A stretch of 64,000 nt of DNA from Alentia gelatinosa (lineage: Eukaryota; Annelida; Polychaeta; Phyllodocida; Polynoidae): contig OX465582.1 of the NCBI GenBank assembly GCA_950022655.1, positions 97,106,704 through 97,170,703 of the forward strand, given 5' to 3'. Shown here piece by piece: positions 21,562-32,609 of this stretch. Below the pieces are notes generated by a model. It saw only the letters and a list, made by a program, of their open reading frames with translations. It was not told the DNA's origin and did not search any database. Within the stretch, counting starts at the first letter, position 1, and every line of letters starts with the position of its first letter. Position numbers and translations under genes: made by a program.

Positions 21562-22318
21562 TGTTGCAGTATCCATGCATTTGTCTGAAGCAATTATAAA
21601 TTCTTAGAGCAATTCTAAGAGCAAGCTTCTTAATGGATGAGAACTTGACCAAGTTGAAATCATCGCAAATGTGGATAAATCATATGCAAATGTTAGAGCA
21701 ATATATTTGAGGAACAAACCTCTATAACCCTAAAATGGTATATCTGAACGATAGCGTTGTATCTGTACTATGTAGAGTCACAGTATATTTATCATGTCCG
21801 CGTGCTCTCAAGATCCACGTTTGATGCCTGTAAAGTAGCGACCTATCAGAATCTCCTCTAGAATTCCCCATGCACCATCTGTATCGTCCCCATGACACAA
21901 GGCGAGGGTTATAACCACCCAATAGACAATAAGGCAAGGGCCACCTTAGTGGCAAACCAAAACTAACCTGAAAGTATGGTTTGATTGACAGGTGGTTAGC
22001 AAGGTCAACGGCGGGGTACAGCACCCCTAAAACCTCCCCTCCCTTCCCATGCACACGTCACCTCGATATTGCGGCAGCTGGGGTTCAGACACATCCGCAT
22101 GGCAGATAAACCCACCTTAGTCCCTCATCAAACTTTTAGTCGACATCGGTCCTAAATGCATGAATGATTAAGCGAGAGGGACCCAAATTAGTCATGATTA
22201 AGACAAAGGCGCGGCGCGGCCATGTTGTGTTGTCGTGTGCGTGATTTGAGACTCGCCTGACCGGCCCGGGAACTCCGTGTTCTCGTGTTATCTCTCGGGG
22301 AACTCTGCCATGGTAACT
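21562..22318. other. Nothing recognised
   Basis: Unique-looking DNA; overlapping minus-strand frames at 21722-22414 show no domain. CpG-richer at 22200-22300. Confidence 0.45.
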
Positions 22319-22837
22319 GGACCGATGGCACCACGGACTGAAGGCACCTGGACTGATGGCACCTCTTTTCAGTTTTACCCGGACTGATGGCACCCGTGCC
22401 TGGACTGATGGCACTACTTGCCTAGACTGATGGCACCACCTTTTTTACCTGGACTTCTGGGCGACTCTTGATTTATGTGTTTAAATGGAAAATATCTACC
22501 CATATGTATATATATACCAATAATTCATTTAGATATAAAGTTAAAGTGCGGGTATGGCCGGCCGTGTGGCCAGCTGGGGCCCTGGCTGCCGGTACCGAGG
22601 GGGCCGGAGCCTTTTTTTTTGTTTTAAATCATCGGATAAATTCTCTTATATGCGAATATAATATACCCCATTGTTGAAAGGTGGTGTAGTCAGTATAACT
22701 TGGCAATAACCATCAGTCTCAGTGAGTGGTGCCATTAGTCTAGGTAGTGGTGCCATCGGTCTAGGAAAAATGTTGCCAATGGTAAGAGGAGGTGCCATCA
22801 GTCCAGGTGCCATCGGTCCGTGGTGCCATCGGTCTGG
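22319..22837. repeat. Foldback element built of GACTGATGGCACC iterons
   Basis: About six copies of (T)GGACTGATGGCACC at 22319-22437 and about six reverse-complement copies of GGTGCCATCGGTC(C/T) at 22710-22837 face each other across a 270-bp loop. Iteron spacing is irregular (14-32 bp). The loop carries a T-run near 22612 and no frame of note. This resembles FB-type foldback transposons, whose arms are short tandem repeats. Confidence 0.75.
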
Positions 22838-23438
22838 TAATCGGAAAGCTCAAGTTTTAACATAGGTCAGTGGGAAGGTTCATTTGGGGATCATGGGCTT
22901 TGGCTGAATTGGGCTATTTAGCAGTTGGTATGTTAATATTACACGAGGAAAGAATCATTTTTATTCTGAAAATAAAAACATGAATTTAAAGTGAAGCATT
23001 GAAAACTGCCATTATTGTATTTATAGAGATACATGATTTTCAACCAGGCTGTCAGAATACAAAGAATACAAAACAACAATCAGGTACACTATTTGAAAAC
23101 CAGCCATGACACCGAAGTGGGGTCAGAGTTCAGCAGGAGTCAGTTAACCTCCATGCAGATCATCATGAGTCCATGTTCTATGGAAATTGTCCAGGGTATT
23201 CTTGGGAGTAAAAATACTCACAAAACGAATCCGGAATAATATAATTGGGTTGTACAACTCACCCTGCCCCGCCTATATCCTAATTCCCTCAGCCCCACCA
23301 ACTCCTAACTCACCCAGCCCAACCTACATCATAGCTTACTAAGTGCCACCAACATCCTAATTCACCAAGCGACAAATGAAGCCCTCTGTACCCACTCTCC
23401 CAACACATCCAGCATACTCACACACCTCACCTCTGTCT
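22838..23438. other. Nothing recognised
   Basis: AT-rich, then C-rich from about 23260. No supported feature. Confidence 0.5.
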
Positions 23439-23690
23439 TTATCTCTCCCCTAGTACTTTTGTATCCAACGCCCATTGAGTATTTAGAAAAAAATACTTAA
23501 TGGAGGATTATGTCACAAAGGTTAGCTCTGTAGTCAATGTGAGGGGTGAGATAAATTCAGAAACCTATTCAAGTTTACGGTCATAGCTTAATCCCATCTT
23601 GTTTGAATGCCGACTTAACTCACGCGGCTTCGCGATCCAGACTTGATGGGATACATAAACTGACCGTAAACCTTCATAGTGTTCCTTTGT
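23439..23690 (+). mobile_element. Double-hairpin element B2
   Basis: TTATCTCTCCCC at 23439, closing GGGGTGAGATAAATTCAGAA near 23544. The second hairpin pairs AAGTTTACGGTCA (near 23571) with TGACCGTAAACCTT (near 23661); inside, CCCATCTTG pairs with a GATGGG segment. Tip is ACTCACGCGGCTTCGCGA. The CATAGGCTTAACATT core is lost here. Confidence 0.65.
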
Positions 23691-23936
23691 AGAAGCGGAG
23701 TGCTGTAGACAATATATACAGTGGGCAAGTTAAAGGGGTGTTTAGACAAAATGAATATGATACAATGTGTTATGTATATGAGGCAGGTCTTATCTGTACG
23801 TGAGAGTTTATGGAGAGAGTGTAGGCGGAGGAATAGTGGACGGAAGAATGAGATGCATATGGAAGTAGATGATCAAGAATGGGGTGAGGTGCGTACACCC
23901 ACTTTGGGTCCGATATAGGTTTACATTGTTAACTAA

Positions 23937-24218
23937 GGCCCGGCGTCCACCTACTACGATAGAATCGTAGACCTCCCGATATGGCACCGATATAAAATGT
24001 CAAAATCGGTGACATATCGGGAAGGAGCAAAATCGTAGACATATGTCTAGACATGCCAATCCACCATGCTTTGTATGGGGGTTTTATCGGTGTCTAATCG
24101 CAGAAACGTGGTCAACTGCCCCGACAGTAGGTGACCTTCCGACGCGATTTTGATTTTTTATCGGGAGGTGCATCGTAGAGTATATCGGTGCCATATCGTA
24201 GTAGGTGGACGCCGGGCC
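23937..24218. mobile_element. PIF/Harbinger-type palindromic MITE, copy 6
   Basis: 282 bp, full-length and close to copies 3 and 4. Flanks are TAA (23934-23936) and TTA (24219-24221), so the duplication has a mismatch or the insertion was atypical. Confidence 0.92.
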
Positions 24219-24332
24219 TTAGCAGTCCCCAACGATAGGGTCTCTCTCATTTTAGTTCCGTCCGATGGCGCCCTTCCTTATATCCCTTTTGGAAGCCTTG
24301 GCTCCGATCCCGTACGACTTGGATATAGGTGT

Positions 24333-24487
24333 TTATCTCACCCCAGTATTTTTCTCAATAGGCTTAACATTAGGAGCTATACTCCACGGCCGTGAAAATA
24401 GTGTACCCAATACTCAATGGCTAATTGGGTGAGTTATTTAATTAATCAATAATGTTTCTTGTCATGTATAAAGGATGAGATAAAATC
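24333..24487 (+). mobile_element. Double-hairpin element B3, first hairpin only
   Basis: TTATCTCACCCCAG at 24333, AATAGGCTTAACATTAGG core, closing GGATGAGATAAAATCA at 24473. It is directly followed by a second B element, so the second hairpin is missing or shared. Confidence 0.75.
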
Positions 24488-24488
24488 A

Positions 24489-24895
24489 TTATCTCACCCC
24501 GGTATTTTTCTCCATAGGCTTAACATTAGGAACTCGTACTCCACGGCCGTGAGGTTCGTGTACCCAATACTCAATGGTTAATTTGGTGATTCATTTTATT
24601 AATAAATCATGTTATACAGGGTGAGATAAAATCAGAAACCCACTCGATGAAAATAACTTGGTCCGCATTTCACCTCTTTTGACCACAGAGTAATTCACTC
24701 AGCTTCGCTTCGTGAATTACTCTGCAGTCAAACTCGGTGGAGTACGGACCAAGCTATTTCCATCACGATGACCTATACGTAATTTACTATTTTGACCTAT
24801 ACGTCATTCACTGAGCTTCGCTTCCCGGAGGAAAAAATTACTCCGCAGTCAAACTTGGTCGAGTGTGGACCAAATTATTTTCATCTCGCGAGTTT
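24489..24895 (+). mobile_element. Double-hairpin element B4 with duplicated right arm
   Basis: TTATCTCACCCCGG at 24489, CCATAGGCTTAACATTAGG core, closing GGGTGAGATAAAATCAGAAA near 24621. The second hairpin pairs CTTGGTCCGCATTTCACC (near 24658) with GGTGGAGTACGGACCAAG (near 24738); tip near 24697 is ACTCAGCTTCGCTTCGTGAA. A second, diverged right half (CACTGAGCTTCGCTTC... GTGTGGACCAAATTATTTTC) follows at 24810-24895. Confidence 0.8.
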
Positions 24896-26580
24896 CCATC
24901 TAAAAGACGTGAGGCATAATGGTGAACAGGGTGAGTATGTTCTCAACCACAGTGTCATGGAGGCCAAGGTCGAGGGGGTGAATCCGACATGTTTGAATTA
25001 CAATGCTCATTTGAACACTTCATTACGATCACCCTACCTATTAACCCCTGGATTGTCCGTGGGCGGGACCTCCCAGTTTCCCTGCTCATTACTGTCTGTT
25101 ATGGGGGAGGGGAGAAAGCGCGCGAAACACTCGTAAATGTCGTCTGCTCGGTTAGATTTAGGGCCGCACGTTCTTGCCACGCAACAAGCTCTCCTCGCCA
25201 CAACACTCATGTTGCTGTACTACATGCTAGGAGCATGTGATTAAGCATGACTAACATGTTCAGGTTACATGCTAAACGGTAATCACCCCAGATAGAGCCT
25301 TGGGCCGGACCATAAAAACACATGGGGTATTATTACATAACTCATGACTTTCTAATTTATCGTTACACGTGTTCGTAGATTAATTTTCCACAGGCTCCAT
25401 CACAATGGGGGAGATTTTGTCATTTCCATGAAGAAAATTGGAATCTGTGCTTAGTCTTGGTGTAAAATCGGATTTATTGGATTCCTCTTTGAAACCGTGA
25501 CCACCCAAATGTAAATGAATTGCGTGCTGGCAACACCAAAGAACAAAGCTCCAGAGAAATCATTGTTACATTTATCCGCGTGAAGTCATCGAACGGTGCA
25601 CGAGGTGATAAAAAACGTTACCCTAATAATCCCATACTGGAGATAAGAGTCTTTATTTCCACATGATTAAACCACAAACAACTGCATTCTTCCTTCCCAT
25701 TGGACCTCTTGATCACACAAAATATAGACCGAAGGCGATTTTCCCGGAGCAAAGAATTAGTAATGCAAATACATACTAGATTGAAAAATAATCAGTGTGA
25801 AATACAACAACACAGTATGCTTGGATATTGAGCATTATTTTCTTTTTTTCCCACATAATCTTTTATTGATGCAGAATGCAGTTATACAATCATTAGGCTT
25901 GGCTATTCAACATTTATGATAAGATAATTCGGCTCTATCTTTTAGTCATTAAGTGACCTCGTAAAAATAGTTAGTAATTCGGTTTTCCTTTATCTACCTG
26001 ATGCTGTAAAGTACAGTATCTAATTCAGATGGTTGAATATTCAATTGATATATTTCAGATATCTCATCCGAATAAACTAACATAAATCCTAATACTGGCC
26101 CACAATACTGAATCAATACAAACTAGTTCGGATGCCAGTATTTCTATATCCTATCCTATCATAATGATAAAGGAAGCAGAGGGCTCTATATGTTTCGTGC
26201 CACCTAATTCCCTGTGAGCCGCTCCCAGCAGCTCGCCTGTCGAACTGCTCACTGCTCATCCCTTACACACTGCTCCCGTCTGTGTAGACTGGTATACAAT
26301 TGCAGTGACAGTCAGCATGCACCGGCTGACCCCTGGCATAGAGAGCAGCTCGGAAACTGCTCGGGGAGGGTGAGCAGTGACAAAGACACGCGAACCATCC
26401 CCTTCACTCCCACCACCCCCACCTCCACCACCTTCTACCTGAGGTGCACCTAGTTCGCTCTCCGCCAGGCAGGTGGCGCCAGGTGAGCGCCGGCCGTGAG
26501 CTGCTCGTGAGTCGCTGCTGACGGTGCCGGTGTCCTGTAGTGAGTGCCAGTAAACGTAGCTTCTGTTTTATTACCCATCG
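24896..26580. other. Repeat-poor stretch, no gene recognised
   Basis: About 1.7 kb. 25530-25590 contains SOX-like AGAACAAAGC and CATTGTTA. A CTCF-like AGGCAGGTGGCGCCAGG occurs at about 26464-26482 within a CpG-richer patch (26210-26560). Frames at 24792-25240 are not recognisable. Confidence 0.4.
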
Positions 26581-26584
26581 TATA

Positions 26585-26921
26585 CATACACAATATTGAC
26601 TGGTTTTAGATACAAGCGGCCGTATGCTCCGAGGAGTTGACACGTAGTAATATCCGAGCGTATGCGAGGATATTGCGGAGAGTCAACTCTGAGGAGCATA
26701 CAACCGCTTGTATCTGAAACCAGTCTATATTGTATTTATTATCCACCTTTTCTGGACAAGTGGCATGCCAATATCAGTTCGTTTTAGTATTGCGCTATTT
26801 TTCCATACGCACTATTTTTCCGTATGCGCCACCCAGAGCATACAACTTATCCGTATGCGCCGGGTACGTCCATACAAACTCCCTATGTGTTTTCTATGGA
26901 CACTTTGTATTAGGTGGATAA
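26585..26921 (-). mobile_element. Double-hairpin element C1
   Basis: On the minus strand: TTATCCACCTAATACAA (from 26921), GTCCATAGAAAACACATAGG, closing AAAGGTGGATAATAAATACA. The second hairpin is 26594-26727 with arms GACTGGTTTTAGATACAAGC / GCTTGTATCTGAAACCAGTC and a tip around ATATCCGAGCGTATGCGAGG. The 73-bp unit amplified at 42175-42904 is present once here. Confidence 0.8.
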
Positions 26922-27164
26922 CAAAAAAAAAACACCCATTGAAAATGTATAGGGATTCAGTAAACCACGACCCATTGTATAAAACCTGTAAGATACCCCA
27001 ACTGTGGTATATACGGATTAAAACCTGTGGTATACGGCCTCAAAACCATGGTATACGGGAAAAATAGTCCCTTTTCCTATAGAGCAAAGAAATAGTCCCT
27101 ACTGTCATTCCCTTTAATATGGCAATTACTGGGTCTAATTTATTCGAAAAAAAAAGAAAAAAGA

Positions 27165-27305
27165 ATTTAACAAACGATGATTTTATGGACAGGCGGCTCT
27201 GTAAACCACTCGAGGTTGACGTCGTAATACACTCGCTAGCGCTCATGTATTACTACGCGTCAACCTCTCGTGGTATACGGCCGCCTGTCCACAAAACCAT
27301 CGATT
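27165..27305. repeat. Hairpin D, second-hairpin type
   Basis: Arms CGATGATTTTATGGACAGGC (27174) and GCCTGTCCACAAAACCATCG (27283-27302) pair, continuing through CGAGGTTGACG / CGTCAACCTC. Tip at about 27223-27250 is ACACTCGCTAGCGCTCATGT. Lies between C1 and B5. A matching first hairpin, probably in 26935-27165, was not resolved. Confidence 0.7.
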
Positions 27306-27314
27306 ATTGTCTAT

Positions 27315-27590
27315 ATATCTTAGCCTGGTATAAACGTTCATATGCTTAACATTAGGAACTCATACTCAACAGACATGCGAGTACGATAACCCATACTCAA
27401 CGGGTGAGAAACAGATGAATATTTCCAGGCTAAGATAAAATGAGAAACATATTCGTGCTTGAGTCCCTGTTCACCATCCCGAATGGAGTGCTTTGAATAG
27501 AATATTAACTCGGCTATTGCCTTGTTCACATTACTTACTACACACTCCAAACCCGATGGCGAACGAGGACACAGACCAAACACTCATCAA
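27315..27590 (+). mobile_element. Double-hairpin element B5 with altered TIR
   Basis: ATATCTTAGCCTGG at 27315 and CCAGGCTAAGATAAAATGAG near 27424 bound the first hairpin, which keeps CATATGCTTAACATTAGG. The second hairpin pairs TGTTCACCATC with GATGGCGAACG; tip ACTCGGCTATTGCCTTGTTC. The boundary repeat has changed in both arms while the core and linker are conserved. Confidence 0.75.
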
Positions 27591-28704
27591 TGTCTTTCTT
27601 ATTTCTTCTCCCCTGCCGTGTACATGTGTTTACCAGGTTGCTGTGGTACTCTACGTGTATGTACACATACATCACAGTGAAGTGCTCATAATAACACCCT
27701 CATAAACTGCTCGCCAATTGCTCACAGGGTGCTGGGAGGTGCATGTATCGTTATAGTTAATGCCCCGGAGCGAGCTCCGCTTGAGAGTTTATGGTTGTTT
27801 CAAATGGAATCTGACTCATTAAAAACGAGAAGAAACATATAAAAATAAAAATATTTGTGTCCAGAATTTTGGCGGATATATGTAGAGGCCAGGTTTATTG
27901 AAAATAGTTCACTGGGATAGGTTTTTTCCTCTCCTCTTTTTTTAATACTTTTCCTTTTCCAACCTCATGTAATTCTTAAGTCTAGTTTTTGCTGGTAGAA
28001 GGATGACCTTGAGATGTGGAGCCGTAAACAGGCGTAACGAGCCATGATTCATCACATATTTGATACCCGAGAGGTCGTTGCCGACGCGAGCCGTTTATAG
28101 TCGGCAGGATGGCCGAAGGACGGCGGCTGGTCGTAGCACGTGTCTATAGTGGGGGCGGCAGGCTCTGTGTGTGTGTGTGGGAGATGAGCTGGGTGGTGGG
28201 GAGTTGTAGGGTGGCGTGTGGAAGGCGTGGGGCGGCCGGGCGTTTTGTGCGGTAGAGAGAGAGGCTCCTGATGATGAGATCGCACCGCCAGGTTCGCTGC
28301 CTGCCCGAGATGGGACGATCGCGTGCGCAATATCCAAAGCCGGGCTTCCCTATCAAAGCCGGGCTCTGCGCCCTCTATAGCGCCCTTTATCTCCTCACAG
28401 ACCTCAGAAAATGTTCCAGGTGGCCTTCTGTTTTGTTATGTTCAGTCAGGGGGAACATCCCGTACACTGAGTGTAAGGTATGATGGGATTTTGTGTATTA
28501 TTAGCTGGAGTCCAATATCTATTTTAATGTGTATAATCAGATTTTGGTTTTATGGGGTTGTAGATTTTGGGGAGTTTAGAATATGGCAGGAGGGGATGTA
28601 GCTTTGATGTTCGTCTGTGAGAGACACAGGTGGGAATTCACACGAGCTTTGTGCCGATACGATCATCATTGACACTATGTCGAACCGGCACCACGATGAC
28701 GGGC
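27591..28704. other. No gene seen; GC-rich patch at 28080-28340
   Basis: 28080-28340 is GC-rich with an NRF1-like GCGTGCGCA at about 28321 and a GTGTGTGTGTG run near 28166. Frames on both strands are compositional. Confidence 0.4.
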
Positions 28705-28714
28705 GCCCGCCACT

Positions 28715-28794
<80 letters not shown>

Positions 28795-28837
28795 TGCACA
28801 CCGCCCACTGCCCACTGCCCACCGCCCACCGCCCACT

Positions 28838-28884
<47 letters not shown>

Positions 28885-28886
28885 TT

Positions 28887-28918
<32 letters not shown>

Positions 28919-28919
28919 T

Positions 28920-28953
<34 letters not shown>

Positions 28954-29560
28954 TCGCCCACCTCCCACCTCCCACCGCTCACTGCCCACCGCTCACCGCT
29001 CACCGCTCACCGCCCACCGCTCACCGCCCACCGCTCACCGCCCACCGCTCACCGCCCACCGCCCACCGCTCACCATACACCGCTCACCGCCCACCGCTCA
29101 CCATACACCACCCACGAGACACCGCCTGTAACACACCATCAACAGCCCACCGCCTTTCGCCCACCACCCAATGCCCACAATCCCTTGTCCACCATTCACT
29201 GCCCAATGCCTACCACCGATTGCTGATCTCCCATCATCTATCAGCCACTGCCCACCATCCACCGCCCAACACCCAGTGCCCACCGCCCACCAGCAACTGG
29301 CCATCAACCACTGCCCACTGGCCCACTGCCCACCACCCCTGCCCACCACCCACCACTGACACCCCACTACCCACCGCCCACGGTCCACTGCCCACCACCC
29401 ACCGCTCACTGCCAAACGCCCACCACCCAATGCCTACCGCCCACCACCCATTGTCCATCACCCACCACAAACCATCCGACACTAACCACCCACCAACCAC
29501 CACCCACCGCCCAACATCCACCAGTCACCGCCCACCACCAATAGTCGCGACTCACCGCTC
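28705..29560. repeat. 7-bp minisatellite (CACCGCC)n
   Basis: Heptamer repeats, nearly pure at 28720-28970, then progressively degenerate (CACCGCT, CACTGCC, CACCACC) to about 29560. The plus-strand 350-codon and minus-strand 141-codon frames are translations of the repeat (HRPPPTA and GGGRWAV periodicity), not genes. Frames stay open because 7-bp units cycle all frames and lack stops. Confidence 0.97.
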
Positions 29561-30319
29561 TGTGCCCTCCGCCCATTCCTCACCGTCAGACACTTACCTG
29601 CTACGTGTGACTCGCCACCCACTACTCGGTGCCCACTACCCGCTACCTGCCACTAACCGCCCGATATAACCACCAGTAGTAGGCCTATATACTACTCACT
29701 CCCTCCCGCTTAATTTTGTCTGAACAACACCTACCCCACCCTTCCCCCAATTTTCAACATGCACTCAGAAGGGTCAGATTTTCTCAGGATGTACGATCCC
29801 AGGAATTTGGGTTAGTTTTTACATAATCATCCGTGAAACCTTTAATAATTAATATATATAAAAAAACGTTTCCTTGCATCATTCTCAGCTTTGATTTGAT
29901 ATAAGGTTCGAGTATGTGGGACTACTCCTCCATCACGCAATAATTCATGAAAGTGTGAAAATGGGTTAAAATGGCCAAAAACCCCACAAAACAACAATAC
30001 TATAAGTGTCTTCTAACCTGCTACACGCCCTCGGGCGCACAGCTCCTGCACCTCGACAACCGCCACGCTTCCTCCGACCTCCACCGCCCTATGCTCTGCC
30101 TCCTGTATGTACGCCTGTGCCCTGTGCCCTTTACCACCCCCTTTTACCCACCCCAGCCTATATATTCACGCTCTGCATGCCTTTCCCTGTTTACCGTCCA
30201 CCACCCACTGTCCACTATACCTGGTCTGTTTCTTTGGTTTGGTGCCCTCCTATCAGGCCTAACATCCGATGCCAAGTCTGAAACCATTCAAATGAATTTG
30301 ATTCGAGACGTGTAACTGA
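29561..30319. other. C-rich, then AT-rich; nothing recognised
   Basis: C-rich DNA resembling decayed minisatellite to about 29760 and again at 30010-30215. No gene supported. Confidence 0.5.
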
Positions 30320-30913
30320 TTATCCTACCCCTAATATAAAATCCAATAGGCTTAAGGCCGGCGTCCACCTACTATGATAGAATCGTAGACCTCCCGATAT
30401 GACACCGATACAAAATGTCAAAATCGGTGCCATATCGGGAAGGTGCAAAATCGTAGACATATGTCCAGACATGCCAATCCACAACGCATTGTATGGGGTT
30501 TTTATCAGTGTCTAATCGCATAAACGTGGTCAACTGCCCCGATATTAGGTAACCTTCCGACGCGATTTTGATTTTTTATCGGGAGGTGAATCGTAGACCA
30601 TATCGGAGCCATATCGTAGTAGGTGGACGCCGGGCCTTAGTAGCATTGAGTTTTCGTATCCACGCTGACTGGCATACGGAGTTTTATATGCCACTAGTGG
30701 CATACAGGATTGGTATCACGTAACATTCCATAATCGAGGAGACGCGATAGGATAAAATCAAAACCTGATTTGTTTTAATCGTTGCCACTGCATTCCACTC
30801 CTGAAGTTTTGGCTCCGGACTTCAATCGGCTTCACCTCATGAAATTATTATGCCAAACTCCAGTCGTGGCATACGGTGGCCAAGATTAAAACTCATCCAG
30901 TTTTACGATATTA
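30320..30913 (+). mobile_element. Double-hairpin element A6, interrupted by MITE
   Basis: TTATCCTACCCCTAATATAA at 30320, CCAATAGGCT, then MITE copy 7 (30356-30636), then GCATTGAGTTTTCGTATCC and the rest of the element. First hairpin closes near 30745 (GATAGGATAAAATC). Second hairpin arms CGTTGCCACTGCATTCCACT / CGTGGCATACGGTGGCCAAG; end ACGATATTA at 30905-30913. Colinear with A7 and A8 once the MITE is ignored. Confidence 0.85.
30356..30636. mobile_element. PIF/Harbinger-type palindromic MITE, copy 7
   Basis: GGCCGGCGTCCACC to GGTGGACGCCGGGCC. Inserted in the GGCTTAACATT core of element A6, at TAA (30353-30355) with TTA following. One base lost at the left end. Confidence 0.93.
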
Positions 30914-31695
30914 TGCTCCTCTCCACGCATAGTTGCCCTCCTATCCACTGCCCATCACTGTCGGTTCCATGACTACTGCCAACTGGTTTACTTTCAGTCT
31001 TTAAACCCTTCCTCTTTCCTCTACCCTGCCCCTAGCGGTAACCTAGTTGTTTTCCTTCCGCCACCACTACCACTACTACCACTATTCCTGCTACCACTAC
31101 CGGTAGTACTAATAATGTAATGTAATCTTAGAATATGATTTTCTCGAATTCCAAAATAAAACCTTGTATCTTACCGCTATGCAAAGTCTTTTTCGGTGGA
31201 GCATTGAAGCACAAGTATATTTAAACGTTGAATTCCAATATTGTCCTATGCTTTCCAATGCTTAGAATCCAATCGCTGACCGCACATGGGAACACTTCGC
31301 CTGTCGCAAGACATTAAAATGATCAAAAGGCAAAATTTGGCCAATCATCTGACCTCTACTTCTCAAAGTCCAGTCAATAGTTGGTCATTAGAGCGATCTT
31401 CGATGCTCACTAGTGACAAGTTCGCATGCGTCGAGTACCCAAAACGAGGGTGAAAGTGTCGTAAGGTCATTTCCGGAAACGCAGGTCACGCAGCCGGGAG
31501 ACCAGTACTGACCCCTAGTGACAGCAGTGTGCAGCGCCCTAAATATGGGTTGTATATAATTTAGATATTAGCATGATGAGCTTTAGGTGTCTATCTTTGT
31601 GATACCAGCACTGGCAGGTTTAACTATACTACAGTGTAAGGTGACACACGTAGTGTACCTTTGCACGCGTTCACCATATAAACAGATAATATATA
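30914..31695. other. Nothing recognised
   Basis: C-rich with ACCACTACC short tandem units near 31060-31110, then unique-looking DNA. Confidence 0.5.
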
Positions 31696-32002
31696 TTATC
31701 CTACCCCTAATATAAAATCCCATAGGCTTAACATTGGGTTTCCGTATGCCACACTGACTGGCATACAGAGTTTTATATGCCACTAGTGGCATACGGCATT
31801 GTTATCACGTAATATTCCAAAATCAAGGAGATAGGGTAGGATAAAATCAAAACCTGATTCGTTTTAATCTTGGCCACCGCATTCCACTCCTGAAGTTCTG
31901 GCTCCGGACTTCACTCGGCTTTGCCTCATGAAGTCACTTTGCCAAACTCCAGTCGTGGAATACGGTGGCCAAGATTAAACCTCATCCAGTTTTACGATAT
32001 TA
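31696..32002 (+). mobile_element. Double-hairpin element A7 (reference copy)
   Basis: 307 bp. TTATCCTACCCCTAATATAA, CCCATAGGCTTAACATTGG, small palindromes (CGTATGCCAC... and ATGCCACTAGTGGCAT), closing GGGTAGGATAAAATCAAAAC near 31823. Second hairpin from GATTCGTTTTAATCTTGGCC to GGCCAAGATTAAACCTCATC with tip ACTCGGCTTTGCCTCATG near 31913. Ends ACGATATTA. TTA flanks both ends. Non-coding. Confidence 0.85.
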
Positions 32003-32262
32003 TTACACCTATAGGAAGCTGATTCCTGTTTCGCTTGGAATATCACCAGATATCCACCAGTCCTGCTCTCAAAAGACAAACCCAGTTAGATTCCTCAGAA
32101 TACCCTTGCGTATGGCTGTACTAAATTATCCAAGCTGTATCAATCTAATTGACATTAACGTATATTCATCTCATTTCGCCACTAAAACCTATTCAGCCAT
32201 AGAGCATACAATATTCACTCTAACATGAATCATATATATTGTTGACAAATTTGTATTAGCCA

Positions 32263-32518
32263 TTATCCTAAACCTCATATAAATCTCCAGAGCCTTGCCA
32301 TGGTGTGAATGTATGTCACGGTTATGCCATAAAATATGCCACGGGTGACATATAAAGTTAAAAACAGGTGACGGGGTAGGGTAAAGTCACTCAATTTCAT
32401 ATGATTCTTACAATGTGATTGTTTTCTTCTGCTATAGATATAACTCAGTTCTACTTCGTGATGTAATTCTGTGAAGAAAACTCATGCCATATAAACAATC
32501 ATGTGAAATCTCATGACG
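32263..32518 (+). mobile_element. Double-hairpin element A3
   Basis: TTATCCTAAACCTCATATAA at 32263, CCAGAGCCTTGCCATGG in place of the core, closing GGGGTAGGGTAAAG near 32373. Second hairpin arms ATTGTTTTCTTC / GAAGAAAACTC extend with mismatches to GTCA...TGAC ends; tip ACTCAGTTCTACTTCGTG near 32446. Closest relative is A2. Confidence 0.7.
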
Positions 32519-32609
32519 TTTCTTGATAATATGACATTTAGAGACACAATATATAGATTTGGTGATACTATATAGAGTGGTACATAATTATACCTTTAAG
32601 AAGATTTAT

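Noticed and set aside
28550..29669. Long open frames (350, 198, 141, 121 codons) on both strands
   Set aside because: They are translations of a 7-bp minisatellite; periodic HRPPPTA and GGGRWAV peptides and openness in several frames show a compositional artefact.
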